Shown: positions 34,411-47,300, counted from the first letter of the stretch. The stretch is DNA of 64,000 bases from Mesostigma viride (GCA_009746045.1 RPFO01000330.1:45298-109297), one strand, 5' to 3'. Translations and numbers: made by a program. Notes: a model not told the origin generated them from the letters alone.

Positions 34411-36234
34411 CCACTAGCAGATTTAACGAGGAAATAAACCGAACTGAAAATTTCTCGGGAAAAGCGAACGGTAACGCAAAAATAGACTTACCAACGAAGA
34501 GAAATTCGCTCTTATCGCACGCGGACCCAGTGGTGGATGGAGTAACACAACGGTGTACTTTTTTGCATCTGCGGACAGCAGCCCGCAAAAGGGTCGGCAG
34601 GCTCGTACCCACCCCCGCGCGAATATTTTTTTCAGCTTGCAGCACGTCGGTAAAATAGAAAAAAAAATATGATGAGCGATCGCACATCTCGGAGCATGTG
34701 CAGCAAAATTTTCCAGCGTTAATAATGCTTAAATGCCTCCATCAAGGTCACCGCCATTAAGTCAGCCGACATAGCTTTTTGGCCACAATTTGCACCGAAA
34801 TTTGGTCCGTACCGTCCAGCTCAGTCGGGCAAGTCGGAAAGATTTTTCCGGCCGGCTCTCCGCGGGAAAAATTTGATGTGCTGGGCTACAGAGTGAGCAG
34901 ACGTAGTGCAAAATCAGTATGCACCACAGGGGCCACCACTTGGCCCCTTCAACTTGCTGGCACCACACCAGATGCACAGGGCAAGGAGAAAAGAAAACAA
35001 TTGCCTGAAAGCTGAAAACCAATGCTGCTTCAGGACCTGCTTGCAAGCTGCCTGCCTTGACAGCCTTGCACAGCCAGCTTTACCTCTATTCCTAGTATTC
35101 AGGAAGAGGCCTCAGCCTTGACCAAGCTTACCTACCAACTCTCAGTTAGCTCTGTGTGGATAAGACGAGAAGCCAGTGCCAACTGCACTTCTCAAAAAGG
35201 TGAGACCTGAGAGTGAGGTATGGCTAGGTTAGGCTTCACACTGTGTTCTTTGTTGCAAATGAAATAACGTTTTTATTACCAATACTCTACCTAACTTGGC
35301 AGCTCTGTTTCAGCAATGGCTGGGCTCGATGAAAGAAAGGAGGGCTGGCCACACTTGCCACGCACCACCATGACCAAGACAGAGTTCAAGGATCCACACA
35401 GAGCTACATCCAACGCCCTGGTGGAAACACACACTTATCCCAATGAATGCCTTACACTTACGCAATATCTTGCGTCAGCCTTACCTCGTAGCCACGCTCA
35501 GTATATCTGATCCTGACGACAACCGCTTTGTCGTCCATACTGCTTCAATTACACCAAAGCTACTCCGTGGCACTCGGCTTTGGTCAGCACCAAGACCTAA
35601 AAGTACACAAAATCCTAAGTCGTTGTCTGCAACGACTCCCTGTTCCGCATATGAAACATATCATCTCAGCACTTTCTCTTTAGACGAGAAAATCAACTAG
35701 ACAACCTGGGTAGGCCAGAAATCCCAGACGACAAAATGCCCTTGTCGCAGAGCACTCCAGTGTCGACTTGCCGACCCCTGAGCTTGCCAAACAACTATAT
35801 CACCAACCAAGCATGTACGACAACTAGCTGGCCCTGACGAGAAAAGCTGCCTTGTCGCATTCACAAAAGCGGCTTGCCAGCCTGCCGAATATCAATGCCA
35901 ATATTGCACGACATTATCTACCTGCAGCGGACAGTTCTCGAAATCAATAACGCGCCAGCTTGCGTGCACGTGCATGTTCAGCCTGCACGATCCGCATAAT
36001 TGCCAGGCTGGCAGCCTAGCTTGGTCCGTGTTGTAGTCCAGCAGCCAGTGCGTGCTGCTTGCCAGCGTTGGCACTGACCTCCTGGTGACGCATGTCAGTA
36101 CCGCTGTCAACTCCCCGTGCTGCGCGTCGCGCTACGGCGCATGCGTTGCTCCCGTAAGGCCCAAATGCCAAAGGCGTAACAACTCGCACACGCGCAATGC
36201 CTAGCTGCCTCGCCTCGTCCCCCGGGCCGGCCGC
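34411..36234. other. Region without firm gene
   Basis: Scattered short ORFs only. A possible intron end is seen at 35309-35314 (pyrimidine tract then CAG before ATGGCTGGGC), and a GT-type donor-like GGTGAG lies at 35199. They frame a short coding-like piece (MAGLDERKEGWPHLPRTT). Evidence is too thin for a gene call. Confidence 0.3.
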
Positions 36235-37375
36235 GTGGCGGCCCCGCGTAAAGCCAATACTCGTGCGAATCGGAACGGCGCGCGACACCCCGCCCCGTCC
36301 TCCAGCATGCCATCCTCAACTCCCTTCTCCAGCGCTCTGACGGCGAGATCTGGGCTCCATCCATATCTCCGCCCCCACCCTCCGTTCCATGGATGGATCC
36401 TCACGGAAGCCTTCCAGCAGCACGTGACCCCCCTTGCTGCCGACGTCGCAGCAATGGGTGGCACGCTGACTGCTGAACTTCCTCACATTTCCACCGCCGC
36501 CGCCTCCACCTCCACTGCCATTTCCGCCTCCACTGCCGACATCAAAGCCCAGCTCCTCGACCTCGACCAACGCCTTCAAGCCACCGCCAACGCCCTTGAG
36601 AGCTTGCATGACACCGCCGGCCTCACCGCCCAGGCGGTGAAGGACATCACCGCCCAGCCGGCGCCTGCTGGCCAGGCCGGCGATGCTCCCTCCACCTGGG
36701 CGGACTTGCTTAAGCAGCACACCACCTCCACCACCTCCACCATCACGGCACAACTCAAGCAACAAGCCCTCGACCTTCGCGAGGAAGCCGACATCGCCAG
36801 GCGCAGCCACAATGTCATCGTCAAGCACTTCGACCAGCCGGCAGGTGAGACCTCCACGAGCCTTCTTGAGGCATTTAAGCGCGCCATTTTTGCCCCCATG
36901 CTACTCACTGGTGAGCTGCACATGTCGGCTGTCCGCCTCCCCCGCGCGCGGGGGAAGGCTGGCCCGGCACCCGTGCTCCTCACCTTTAAGTACCTGGCGG
37001 ACAAGCTGGCGTTCCTTAAATGCCGCAAGAAGCTCTCGAAGACTCGCTTCACGCTGGACGACGACTTGACCAGGGCCCAGCAACAGCGGCGACGCGAGCT
37101 ACATATGGCCGACCTACCTAGCTCCGGCAGAGCGCAAGGGGGAAGCCGGTATACTAGCTAGAGGGGGGCGGTCATCCACGTTGACCACAAGCCCTGGCAG
37201 GCCCCCCCTGCCACCTCAGACCAGGGACTTTATATACCAGTAGTGTAGATTAATCAGGCTTAGCCTAGTAGCATGTGGCCCACGGGCATGTTCGCCCATA
37301 ATGGCCCCCATGGATCGATGATGCCTTCAGAATTTAGCCAAGCCCTGCCTATAATTAATTAATTAATTAATTAAA
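36235..37375 (+). mobile_element. L1-type ORF1-only retroposon (LINE derivative)
   Basis: An ORF1-like gene is followed directly by a short 3' UTR and a (TTAA)n tail at 37354-37374, with no ORF2 (endonuclease/RT) in between. The same organisation (ORF1 C-terminus, short UTR, hairpin, ATTAA tail) is repeated at 37.4-38.0 kb and 51.6-52.2 kb. The arrangement resembles half-LINE elements that keep only ORF1 and depend on a partner RT. Confidence 0.65.
36307..37161 (+). pseudogene. L1 ORF1p-like RNA-binding protein
   Basis: The frame is open from at least 36235, with the first ATG at 36307. An N-terminal disordered part is followed by a Ser/Thr/Ala-rich helical region with coiled-coil character (AQLLDLDQRLQATANALESL). 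Next come an RRM-like start (SHNVIVKHFD) and the C-terminal domain with FKYLADKLAFLKCRKKL and FTLDDDLTRAQQQRRREL, the wording of L1 ORF1 (Transposase_22) proteins. These bind element RNA as trimers. The frame stops at RYTS; the homologous copy at 52 kb has VYTGRGRP at this point, and the reading HVDHKPWQAPPA continues past the stop here, so the 3' end is mutated. Confidence 0.75.
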
Positions 37376-38110
37376 CACGTGCTCCCGTTGGGGAGTCACG
37401 GAGCACCGAAGTGCTTGTAACCCCTGTGTGTGCACTACAGGAGAAAGGGCAGAGACCCCCAGTCTCCTTCATGCCAAAGGCATGCCACAGCTGCATTCGG
37501 GCGCGCTAGCTAAAAGGACAGGCTAATGATCCGGCAAACTGTGGGTGCAATAAGACCCATGTAAGCGTGGCATAACAAGTATAGCGTGGGCAAGTAATCG
37601 ATCTGAACATAGCCAGGGCGTAGCATGGCTGTACTACTAGGACTAGGCTAAGGCTATGGCTGGTTGTTGTGTACACCGTGCGTTGGCGGCACGTGACTAG
37701 GTATGTTGGCACAGCTAGGCAAACATTCTAGGCATGGCTGCCTTAGCGGCAGTGACTCCAATGGTTACAAGCTAGGGCTATTGCTATTCTATTATAGCCC
37801 GCTGGGGGCGTCCACATCTTGTGGTTGATCATCAGGTCCCCGCCCCTCCAGTACACCTTCTTGGGCTTCTGGGGGTCCTGCTTATGGCGGAGGTATTCCG
37901 GCCACTGTCAGGTCGCGTCGCTGCTGTTGCTGAGCGGGGGTCAGGTCGTCATCCAGCGTCCAGGTGAGGTCGTGCAACCTCTTGCGACGAGAGAGGAACC
38001 GCTGCTTATCCTCAGGGGAGGGGAAGGTGCATGAGCAGGACTGGTGGGGGAGCCGGCCGGCCTTGTCCCGTGAGTGGGGAAGGCGGTGGCACCCACGCAG
38101 TTCTACCTCA
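37376..38110 (-). mobile_element. L1-type ORF1 retroposon 3' end, joined tail-to-tail
   Basis: Reverse-oriented relative of the previous element. Read on minus it holds an ORF1 C-terminus (DLTPAQQQQRRDL-like near 37925-37965, with an arginine-rich SRRKRL block), then VLEGRGPDDQPQDVDAP, a 3' UTR and the hairpin (37379-37407) abutting the neighbour's (TTAA)n. Frames upstream are broken. The UTR matches the captured fragments at 29.5 and 43.4 kb. Confidence 0.65.
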
Positions 38111-38315
38111 CCTATGTACCAGGCCCATGAGGGTATAAGAAGAGCTGGTTCTTGAGCTCGTCAGCAAGAGAGGTTGACGCCTATAATGGGACCCCCATGG
38201 ATGTTGCATTAAGAATTTAGCCACATGTGCTATCTATGCCATGCAGAGATCGAGATGCTCTCTGTCGAGAAGCCATGCCCTATAGCTTTTGTACAGCCAT
38301 GATGATCTTTGTCAC

Positions 38316-38797
38316 AGACGCGAGCTATGTCATCCGGGCGCCCACTATGCACAAGACCGGTGACGTGCGCAAGGAATTTGTTTTCTACGCATTTTCGACA
38401 AAGGCTAGTGACCGGGGGGGGGACACTGACTAGCACTTGCAGCATAAGAGCGGACGAAAAGTGTACGGTGCGCGCGCGCCGGGCCAGGTGCCCACAGCTG
38501 GGCGCGCAGCACTGACTTGAGCGGACGGCAGCACAAGTGCGCAGTGTGCCAGCGTCGAGAGGATCATACGCGAGTTAGTGGACAGCTGGATCGAGCTGGA
38601 GCTGGAGCTGGAGCTGGAGCTGGAGCTGGACTGCTGGATCGACTTCAACAGCGCCGAGGCTATTGACAGGCCAGGTGTCTTTGTGGTGTAGAATAGTGGG
38701 TCACTGAACGTTATGAGGACTGGACAGAAAAGGGAAAATGACCATTTGCGGTGCGGAGCCAGATCGCTGGAATGAATGCGAAATCGCTGGCAGCCCT
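38316..38797 (+). repeat. ~480-bp repeat shared with the fold-back element loop, inverted
   Basis: Near-identical, in reverse complement, to the loop of the fold-back element at 50751-51185. It carries a (GAGCTG)n hexanucleotide run of about seven units at 38588-38630 that is nearly absent from the other copy. It borders the broken end of retroelement B's integrase at about 38803. No coding function is recognised. Confidence 0.8.
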
Positions 38798-38802
38798 GTC
38801 GC

Positions 38803-41090
38803 GCTGAGTGCGCAGGAAAACATACTGCCCTGGCCTAAACCGCAGCTGGCGAGCCATGTATGTGCCCCCCCGGCGCTGAGCGTAGCGCAGGGAATCCCTG
38901 TGCTGAGCAATGAACAAGTTGTTCATCGCGATGGGCATGACCTTCTTAAAAGTCTCTGCCCTGGCCAGCACCTCAACCAAAAATTGCTGAGCGTTGTCGA
39001 AGGCCATGGGTTCGGGGTGCGCAACCTGTGCCTCCGTAGGCAAAAGAGGATTACGCCCGAACAGAAGGAAATACGGGGAGAAGGTAGCGAGAGACTCCTG
39101 GGGAGACATGCGATAACCCATGGCAATCCATGCCAACTCGCGATCCCACCTGGCCGACTCCGGCACCTGCAGGCTCCACTTGCGCAGCGCCTGCTTGACG
39201 GTCTGCACCAATCTCTCAGCCAAACCATTGGCCTGAGGATGCTCCCGAGAAGTGCGACGGTGATCAATAAGACATCCATCCAGCAACTCCTGGAACTCAC
39301 CCCTGAACTCACCACCCTGGTCCGTGACTACCTCCGCGGGAGCCCCAAACCTGGTGATGATGTCTGCAAAATGCTTCGCTGTGGTAGCGGCATGCTTGTC
39401 AGCAATGGGGATCAACTCAACCCATTTGCTAAAGCTCTCCACGCATACCATGACATAGAGGTTGCCGTCAGGGCTCTCCTGAAACGGCCCGCACAGATCG
39501 ACGTGCCAGCGATAAAACAAGCCCTTGATGGGAAGCGACATCAGCTCCTTGGCACCATGATCTGCGCTAAAGTTAGCCTTGGTTCGAGCACACGGGACAC
39601 AGCTGGCCACTACCTGGGCCACTGTGTGTCGCATGTTATTCCACCAATAGCTGGTCCGTACGAGGCTGAGCGTGCGATTGCCACCCAAGTGACCATACCG
39701 CTCGTGGTACGCCTGCACTATAGCAACGCGCTTGTCAGGCGGTGGGACGACCACCCTACGCTTGCCCAACAGCTTGTACAAAACCCCATCTTCCCAACCA
39801 TAGGTTGCAGCCCTGTGCTGCACCCTGTTCAACTCCGTCGCCTTCTGAGCAGGAGTCCAATCGACTGGAGTAGGAGTCAAGACAGCACCCTGCACTTGCT
39901 CCAAAACTCGACCATCTAGCCAGATATCAGCGGTGTAGCAATCAGCAAGAGAGCTACGCGCTAAGAGAGCCTGCACAGCGATCAGCTGCTGCAGAGAAGG
40001 ATCAATGTCAAAGGACAGCGACCTACCCTCTTCCATAGCGCACACAGCTTTGGATGGCGTGAATGGCGACGGCCGCACCGGGTCGTCGCTGATGCCGAAG
40101 TCCGCCACAGAGTACTCGACACTGCGCCACCACGCCTCCTCATCGTCGGCCGCATACCCAGCAGCGTTCACAAAGACCACAGAACCAGACGAGCCCTCGG
40201 CACCCATGGCCCGGGCTCCAGTGTGGTCAACAGTGGTAGGCATGGCGTATCGGGATAGCACATCGGCGTTGACATGGTCCTTGCCGGCCCGATGCACAAT
40301 GGTCATGTGGTACTCCTGGATAATCATGGCCCATCGGGCGAGCTTACCCGTCAGGTTGGTGTTGGTCATTAGCCACTGAAGCGGCTGGTGATCTGTCACC
40401 AGAGTAAACACGCGCCCAAATAAATACGGGCGAAAGTGCTTGATGGCCCACACCACAGCCAGTGCCTCCCCCTCATAGGAAGAATACCGGCTCTCCGCTG
40501 GGTTGTTGCTGCGACTAGCATAAGCAATAACGTGCTCGCGCCCATCACCATCCTTTTGCGCCAAGACCGCACCCAGTCCTACCTTGGACCAGTCGGTATA
40601 TAACACAAATGGCGAAGCATAGTCAGGGGCGCGCAGAATCGGTGCCGACGTGAGCTCCTGCTTGATTGTCTCGATGGCGCGTTGCTGTGCGGGACCCCAC
40701 GCCCACACGCACCCCTTCTTGAGTAACTCGGTCAAGGGCTTCACCTTGCTGCTGAAGTTCTCAATGTAACCTCGGTAATAGCCACCAGCCAAACCCAAAT
40801 ACGCCCGCACCCCTGAGACATCCGTGGGTACGGCGGCCTGCGCAATGGATTCGACCTTGGCGGCATCAGGCGTCCGGCCACCCGGCACAATCTGATGACC
40901 AAGGAATGAGAGGGTCCGCTGGGCGAACTTGCACTTCTCAGGGTGCAGCCGCATATTATGCTCCTCGAGAGCTAAGCGAACCTGCTCCAAGTGCGCCAGG
41001 TGCTCCTCAAATGTCGTGCTAAAGACGATTACATCATCAATGTAACAAGCGGCGAAAGGAAGACCTGCAAGCACTTTGTCCATAGCTCAT
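38803..41090 (-). pseudogene. Retroelement B RT C-terminus, RNase H and integrase (3'-truncated)
   Basis: Begins at the CACTA boundary with a stop codon (TGA, complement of 41087-41089) where element A has Arg, then AMDKVLAG and the RT box YIDD. RNase H has VLYTDWSKVGLGAVLA, YEGEALAVVWA and TDHQPLQWL. Integrase has the HHCC region (YHERYGHLGG, then CVPCARTKA), catalytic Asp in WHVDLCGPF, Asp in VVTDQGGEFRGEF and Glu in HPQANGLAERLVQ. The frame is open through the integrase, unlike element A. It ends in unrelated residues past 38803. Confidence 0.92.
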
Positions 41091-41092
41091 TG

Positions 41093-44000
41093 CACTAGGA
41101 ACTCGGCTTTGAGAATGGGTGAGAAAAGGTGAGAAAAAGGGTGAGATGGGTGAGAAAAAGGGTGAGAAATGGGTGAGAATGGGTGAGAAAAGTGAGAAAA
41201 TAGGGTGAGAAATGGGTGAGAATGGGTGAGAAAAGGGCAATCTCACCCAGGTGAGATTGCCCCAAAAAGGTGAAAAAAGGGGAAAAACGTGAGAAAAATC
41301 TCAAAAAACAGGACGTGAGATAAGTGAGAAAAACGGGAGGTGTGAAACGTGAGAAAAGTGAGAAAATCAGGACGTGAGAAAAGTGAGAAAAACAGGACGT
41401 GAGAAAAGTGAGAAAACACAGCGCTGAAAAACACACCCATAATGCAATATGCTGGCAGCAGACACATGCATGCAGTGCCAGTAACAACCGCTGTTCAAAA
41501 CAGCACGAACAATAATGATTTTTCATTAAATGTTTGAATAATTTTAATGTTTACAGCTGCAAGAACCCGTTGATTCAACTATTCAACACTGTTATGGCGT
41601 TATGTACATCTTCGGCATTCAAATATGCCTGTTCAACACAGTCTGTTATGGCGTTATGACATCTTCGGCATTCAATGCCTGTTCAACACAGTCTGTTATG
41701 GCGTTATGACATCTTCCGCATTCAATGCCTATCATCAAATACTAAATGGTAGCTAGCTAACAAAGCGTGCCGGTCGACAGGGCGTCACATGCTGACTTGA
41801 AAGTGGAACCGCTTGCATTTTACTCTCGTGGTCCCTGCAAGAAATAAACAAACCGACACAATATACGCAAGAGGAAAAGAAATCAGATCCTTGACATAGA
41901 TGTAAGCGTTCTACAAGGAAGAGCTCACCAGCACCTAACGGTCCATGCAGCAAATGTGTGGAACCCAACACTCACTCTTATGGCAAAGCAGCCCCATGTG
42001 GCAAGGCAGCACCATACACATGAATCACACCATGCGCCAGATGTCACACGAGCAAGGCACAACGTTGTCGTCGGATCAGAAAGCAACAAACGTGAAAACG
42101 CTAGCGGCCCAAATCTGAGATTCCGCGGAACACAGAAAATAAGAAAGCTCAGAAGCTACCAGCAAGGGATCGAACATATGACCTTTGGCATGATTTCGCG
42201 GCTGTGTGAGTCTCCTGATCCGAAGGCATCTCACTTAATTAACGTTTCGAAACAGCCAAACTGCGGAAAATCTCTTACCGGAGAGAGTTGCCAATATCAA
42301 GGAGACAACCAGCGCAGGCGGCCAGAAATCGGGAGAATCCGGACCATGGTAGCTCGAGCCTGCCGTTATCTTGTCCGCGTTTTCGAGTCGTGCAGGATTA
42401 TGAATATGAATGGAGATGGAAATGTGTAGCCTTGTGCATTGAAATTACGGCTGGCTGACGTGAAGAGCGACTACATGACCTACACGGTGGGGCCGGAAAC
42501 GGCTTGCTTGATTGTGTTTCATCGTGGGCAACGAGTCCAACAACTACTTTCTCTGGGCGGCAAACTGCGGCAAATTGAACGCAAACCTCATCATGAAATC
42601 TTGACCGTCGAAATGTAACCATCCGACGACTTATGCAGTATGCCGCGTAATTTTCTGTTGCGGGAGAGCCGTTGGGCCGGTTCCCGACGCGGGCGACCAG
42701 TGGTTTGCGTTAAGTTAACTTAGCTGAAGTTCTCCAACAGAAGTGACCCAAGCCGCATGATGGCACTCATCGACGGCCTCAGTCTATTGACGCGTCGGCC
42801 CGATTTTGGCGGCACCCAATTTGACCCCAACGGCACCTACCGACAAAGGGCATAGGTAAGTTTCACGCGCACCACGACCTTCGAGCTCTGCTATGGCGGT
42901 GGTGCCGTGGGGCCCGCATCAGACTGCGGGCCCTTATCTGCTTTGGCGGTGCTGCCGTTGGGCCCGCATCAGAATTCAGGCCCTTTATGCAGGCGGGCCC
43001 TTAATGCATGTTACTTTTTTATTCTTCTGCATACAAATATGAAGCAATGAGGTCGTGTCCTCCGGATTTTTGCATTTGCACCGTGGGCAGTTCTTGGACG
43101 TTTGGAAACATGCATGATGGCATGTGGCTAATGCAATGACTGAATCAAGCTGGACCGTTTCAGTGGTTTTTCATTTGCGGGTATTTCCTCGTAAATGGTG
43201 GGAAAGCGATCGCAGCAATGGTTCTCACCACTAGACACTCCCGGCCAGTGAAGCTCGAAAAACACGCCCTGATCAAGCAAGCTGTTTCCGGCCCCACTGT
43301 ATAGGTCATCTTACAGTCGCTCTTTGCGTAAGCCAGCCATAATTTCAATGAACAAGGCTGCACATTTGCATACTCTTTTCTTGGTTATCGGTGTGCCTTT
43401 GTTTGGATGCAGGGGGGATCGCTGTGCTGACACAACGCGTTCAACGTGCTGGGAATCAACAATCCTGACGTCCCAAGGTTTACTGGAGGGGCGGGGACCT
43501 GATGATCAACCACGAGATGTGGACGCCCCCTGCGGGCTAGAATAGCCCTAGCTTGTAATCATTGGCAGTCTCTGCCGCCATGGCAGCCATGCCTAGAATG
43601 TTTGCCTAGCTGAGCCATTATACCTAGTCACGTGCACCGCTAACACACGGTACACAACCAGCCATAGCCTTAGCTTAGTCCTTGTACAACCATGCTACGT
43701 CATGGCAATGCTCAGATCACTTGCCCATGCACCCGTTATGATATGCTCACATGGGTCTTATTGCACCCACAGATTGCCGGATCGTTTATCGGGTCCAATA
43801 GCAGCTGCGACATGCCTTTGGCATGAAGGAGAAAGGGGGTCTGTGCCCTTCCTGTTGTGCACACACAGGGATTAAAAGCACTTCGGTGCTCCGTGATCCA
43901 ACGGGAGCACGAGTTCAATTAATCATGTAATTAATTAATTAGTGGTGCTGAGTTTATTTTCATATTAATGACTTAATGAAATAAAGCTCATGATTTTTTT

Positions 44001-44347
44001 CGTGTTACACTCTTGGTGAGAAATTTCTCACCACGTTGACTTGTGATTTTTCTCGTGTTAGTGATTTTTCTCGTGTTGGTGAGAAACTTCTCAATTTTTT
44101 CACTTTTTCTCACTTTTTCTCACTTTTTCTCACCCATTCTCACCTTTTTTCTCACTTTAGGGTTTTTTCTCACCCAAATCTCACCCAAACCCCCTTTTTC
44201 TCACCAAAATCTCACCCTGGTGAGATTTTGTTGCCTAGCGTTTGCGGAAAAAAATTGAGATTTTTCTCACTTTTCTCACCTTTTTTCTCAAAGGGGTGAG
44301 AAAATTGAGGGTTTTTGAGAATTTTCTCAGAAATTGAGTTCCTAGTG
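41093..44347. mobile_element. 3.26-kb CACTA element inside retroelement B RT
   Basis: Ends CACTAGGAACTC (41093) and GAGTTCCTAGTG (44336-44347), flanked by TG (41091-41092; 44348-44349). Removing it with one TG restores the RT frame. It is near-identical to the 8.1-kb copy at 22361-30435 but lacks that copy's CACAA and piggyBac-like insertions. Remaining differences are small indels (for example around 41620 and 42855), so the two copies are young relative to each other. It is non-autonomous; the ORF at 41956-42429 is shared between copies but has no recognised domain. Confidence 0.95.
43432..43955 (+). mobile_element. Captured L1-type 3' end, second copy
   Basis: Copy of 29520-30040 carried inside the CACTA element; terminal hairpin at 43886-43910 followed by the ATTAATTAATT tail. 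Confidence 0.75.
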
Positions 44348-47300
44348 TGGAAAACAGCACTAGCGTTGCGGTGCCCAAAGGGCATGCGCACCCACTCATA
44401 CAAATTGCCGCCCCCCCAGAATGCAAGCTTCCGCTGATCCTCCGGCGCAACTGCGATCTGATGAAAGCCGCTACGCAGGTCCAGCGAGGACACAAACTTC
44501 ACATGAGGAGATATCTTATCCAGGACATCATCCACACGTGGCATGGGGTAACGGTCCACGGGTGTGTGTGCATTCAGCAACCGCAGATCGGTGGCCATGC
44601 GCATACCCGTCCATGCCCCGGTGATAACGTCCTTCTTGGGCGCAACGACAACGGCAGCAGCATAGCTGGAGGAAGATTGCCTGATGATACCGGCATCCTC
44701 TAACTCCTTGCATTGCTCGGCTACAAAGTCCAACTCGGCCTGACTCAGGCGATGCTGGCGTCGGAACAAAGGAGTGTCAGTGTCCAATGGAACACGCATG
44801 GTCCCACCATTGAAACACCCCAGTTCATCACTTGTGAAAGCGAAGGCCCCCCTTGCAGTGCCTAGCCACTTTAGCATGGCTGAGCGCTGCGCATCAGAAA
44901 GGTGTTCGCCAATAGCCCAGGGGTGCGTATCCGCGGGATCACCCACAGCTACCGCATGTGCCTCAAGATGCGGCGCCCTAGCCGCATCGTCGTGGAACAA
45001 GGAAAAGGCTGCCACACCTGGTGTGACACCCACCGCCGGAGCCTCGCGTGCCGCACGGTGTATTACCCGATGCAGCGTGGGCTCGCCGGCCAGCACGGTG
45101 CTGGTCAGCAGGGCGGTCATGAGAATGATAGTCCACACCTGTCGCAGACGCCACCCCCATGCTGATGAAGTCCCCGTCGCTGCAGGGCGCTTCAGTTTGG
45201 CTGCACGCGCCTCAACCTGCTGAGGCGGATTGGCTGGGGACGCCCCCCCAGACTGGCGCACGGCAACCGATGCAAGCAGCACATACCCGACCTGCAACAC
45301 CGACATAGCCTGGCCTATCAAAGACCAGCGCTCACTCTCGAGCACGCCCGGCAGCGCCGAGGCCCCGACATGAAAACCCATGCTGGCCTCACGAAATTCT
45401 GCGGGTGGCTGCACCAACAGACCGGTGGTAGTGTCCCAAACGAGACCCTTACCCCGATCACGGTATGCTGTCGACCCTTGGTAACTGACCAGGGTCGGCA
45501 GTGCACACATGGGGCTCCCGACCCGGTTGACGCGTGCATACGGTGGGCGATCCTCGCTATCCACCTTCTGCGTGACTAGGTGGGAAGGCAATGCTACCTC
45601 CGCAGACACACTCGGATGCTGCCTTGCTACGGCCCCCAAGACCGCCTGCACACCGGTCGCACACGCCACGTTGGTCCAATAGGCACGCAAACGATGCGTG
45701 AGCCCACCCAGCCCTGCGTTGTCACACACGATGGGCTCCCCCAGGAGTGCCACGATTGTAGCCCAGTCCTCCCGCACCGCCTGATGTGGGCTGTCACCCG
45801 CCACAACGTTCTCAAACAGATACGCAGGCGGATGGGGCTGACGCGACTGCAACAGTCCCACCACACGCAACAGTTCCCAGAACAGCGCGCTACGCGGATC
45901 GGCTAGCCCCCGCCCTTGCCCTGCCTGGCTCAGGCCCTGGCACTCCCAACCCGCGATTACCAAGTCGATGGCATGATGCCTGCGCAACAACTGCTGCACC
46001 TGCACCTCACCGATGGCTCGGATATCTTGAGGACATTCCCCAAACGGGTCACGCCATGCTGATGGCGGAAACTGCGCGGGATACTCTCGCGACAACACGC
46101 CACAGTGACTGAAGTACACCTGACGCGCCTTGTGCGATGGCTCTACCGCGATGAGTTTACGGCACACGCCGCCTGCGGCCAAAAAGCCTGCAATGCCCCC
46201 TCCGATCCCCGCAAACAGTTCCAACACTACCGCACCCTTGGCAAAATCAGGGGCCTGCGGTAAGATTGCAGCAGAAAAATTACCTTGGGCCTCCGAGACA
46301 CCCGGTTGCACCAAAGTGAGGCCATGGCTGGCCATCTGAGGAATGGTGACGACGGCTTCAGTCACCCGCTTGCGCATAGCCAGCTGCCGCGTGGACGTCA
46401 CAGCATCCAGCGACCACTGCGTGCGCATCTTGGCAATGCTCGCCGTTGGCTGAGGCAGCACCGTCCGATGCTTGTCCCACGCCGATGAGCCCGCCGCCCG
46501 TACCTCCACCATGCTGACCTCCACCACGCCCGCAGCCGCTGAAGGGTTGAGGCGTGCAGCCCCGGCTGAAGAACTGAAGCATGAGACCGGCACACTGGCC
46601 CGCTTCAGGCCAGCCCCATCCCAATCAGGGATGTAAGATGCCTCCTCCGCCCTATAGTCCACCTGAACCATGGCGCGAGCAAGGACATCCACCCCGAGTA
46701 GTGCGGAATATCCACACTTGTTGACCACCAGCGCATACGCGGACACGGTGGTCATGCTAGAGGCGCGCAACGGATTGAAAATCACGTTGACTTTAACCGC
46801 CGTCATAGCGTACGGCTTACTAGCCGGACCCTGCCAACCTGACACAGACACGGGGCTTTCCACTAAGCCACCGTTCTCGTAGGTCAGGTTCAGCATGGTG
46901 GCCAAGTCTGTGCTGATGACTAGCGGCTGAGCACCGCTATCAAGCTTGACTGCGCCAACCAACGGACATGTCACCATGTCGCTCCATACATCTCCACAGG
47001 CTCCAACTGCTTGGAACGCTATGGACGGCTCACCATTGGGGTATGGAACCACCGTGGGAACCTGGGGAACTGCACTAGTGCGCTGCTGGCTACTTGTGCT
47101 GACCACTCCCGCTTGCACCACGGGCACTGCGGCTTCTACCGGCTGACGCCCGTAGGTGACGGACTCAGAATTGCGCAAGGTGCGCACATCATGCCCATCT
47201 GCGAACAACTGGATCTCGGACACAACCGACCCCAGCCACTCAACCCCCTTCTGCCCGAAGGTGTCGACCACCTGCCGTGCTGAAAACATGGGTACGTCCA

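Noticed and set aside
35195-35510. Spliced gene with intron 35199-35314
   Set aside because: Splice-like signals only; neither side shows a recognisable protein.
36316-36828. Minus-strand 170-codon Gly-rich ORF
   Set aside because: Antisense shadow of the L1-type ORF1.
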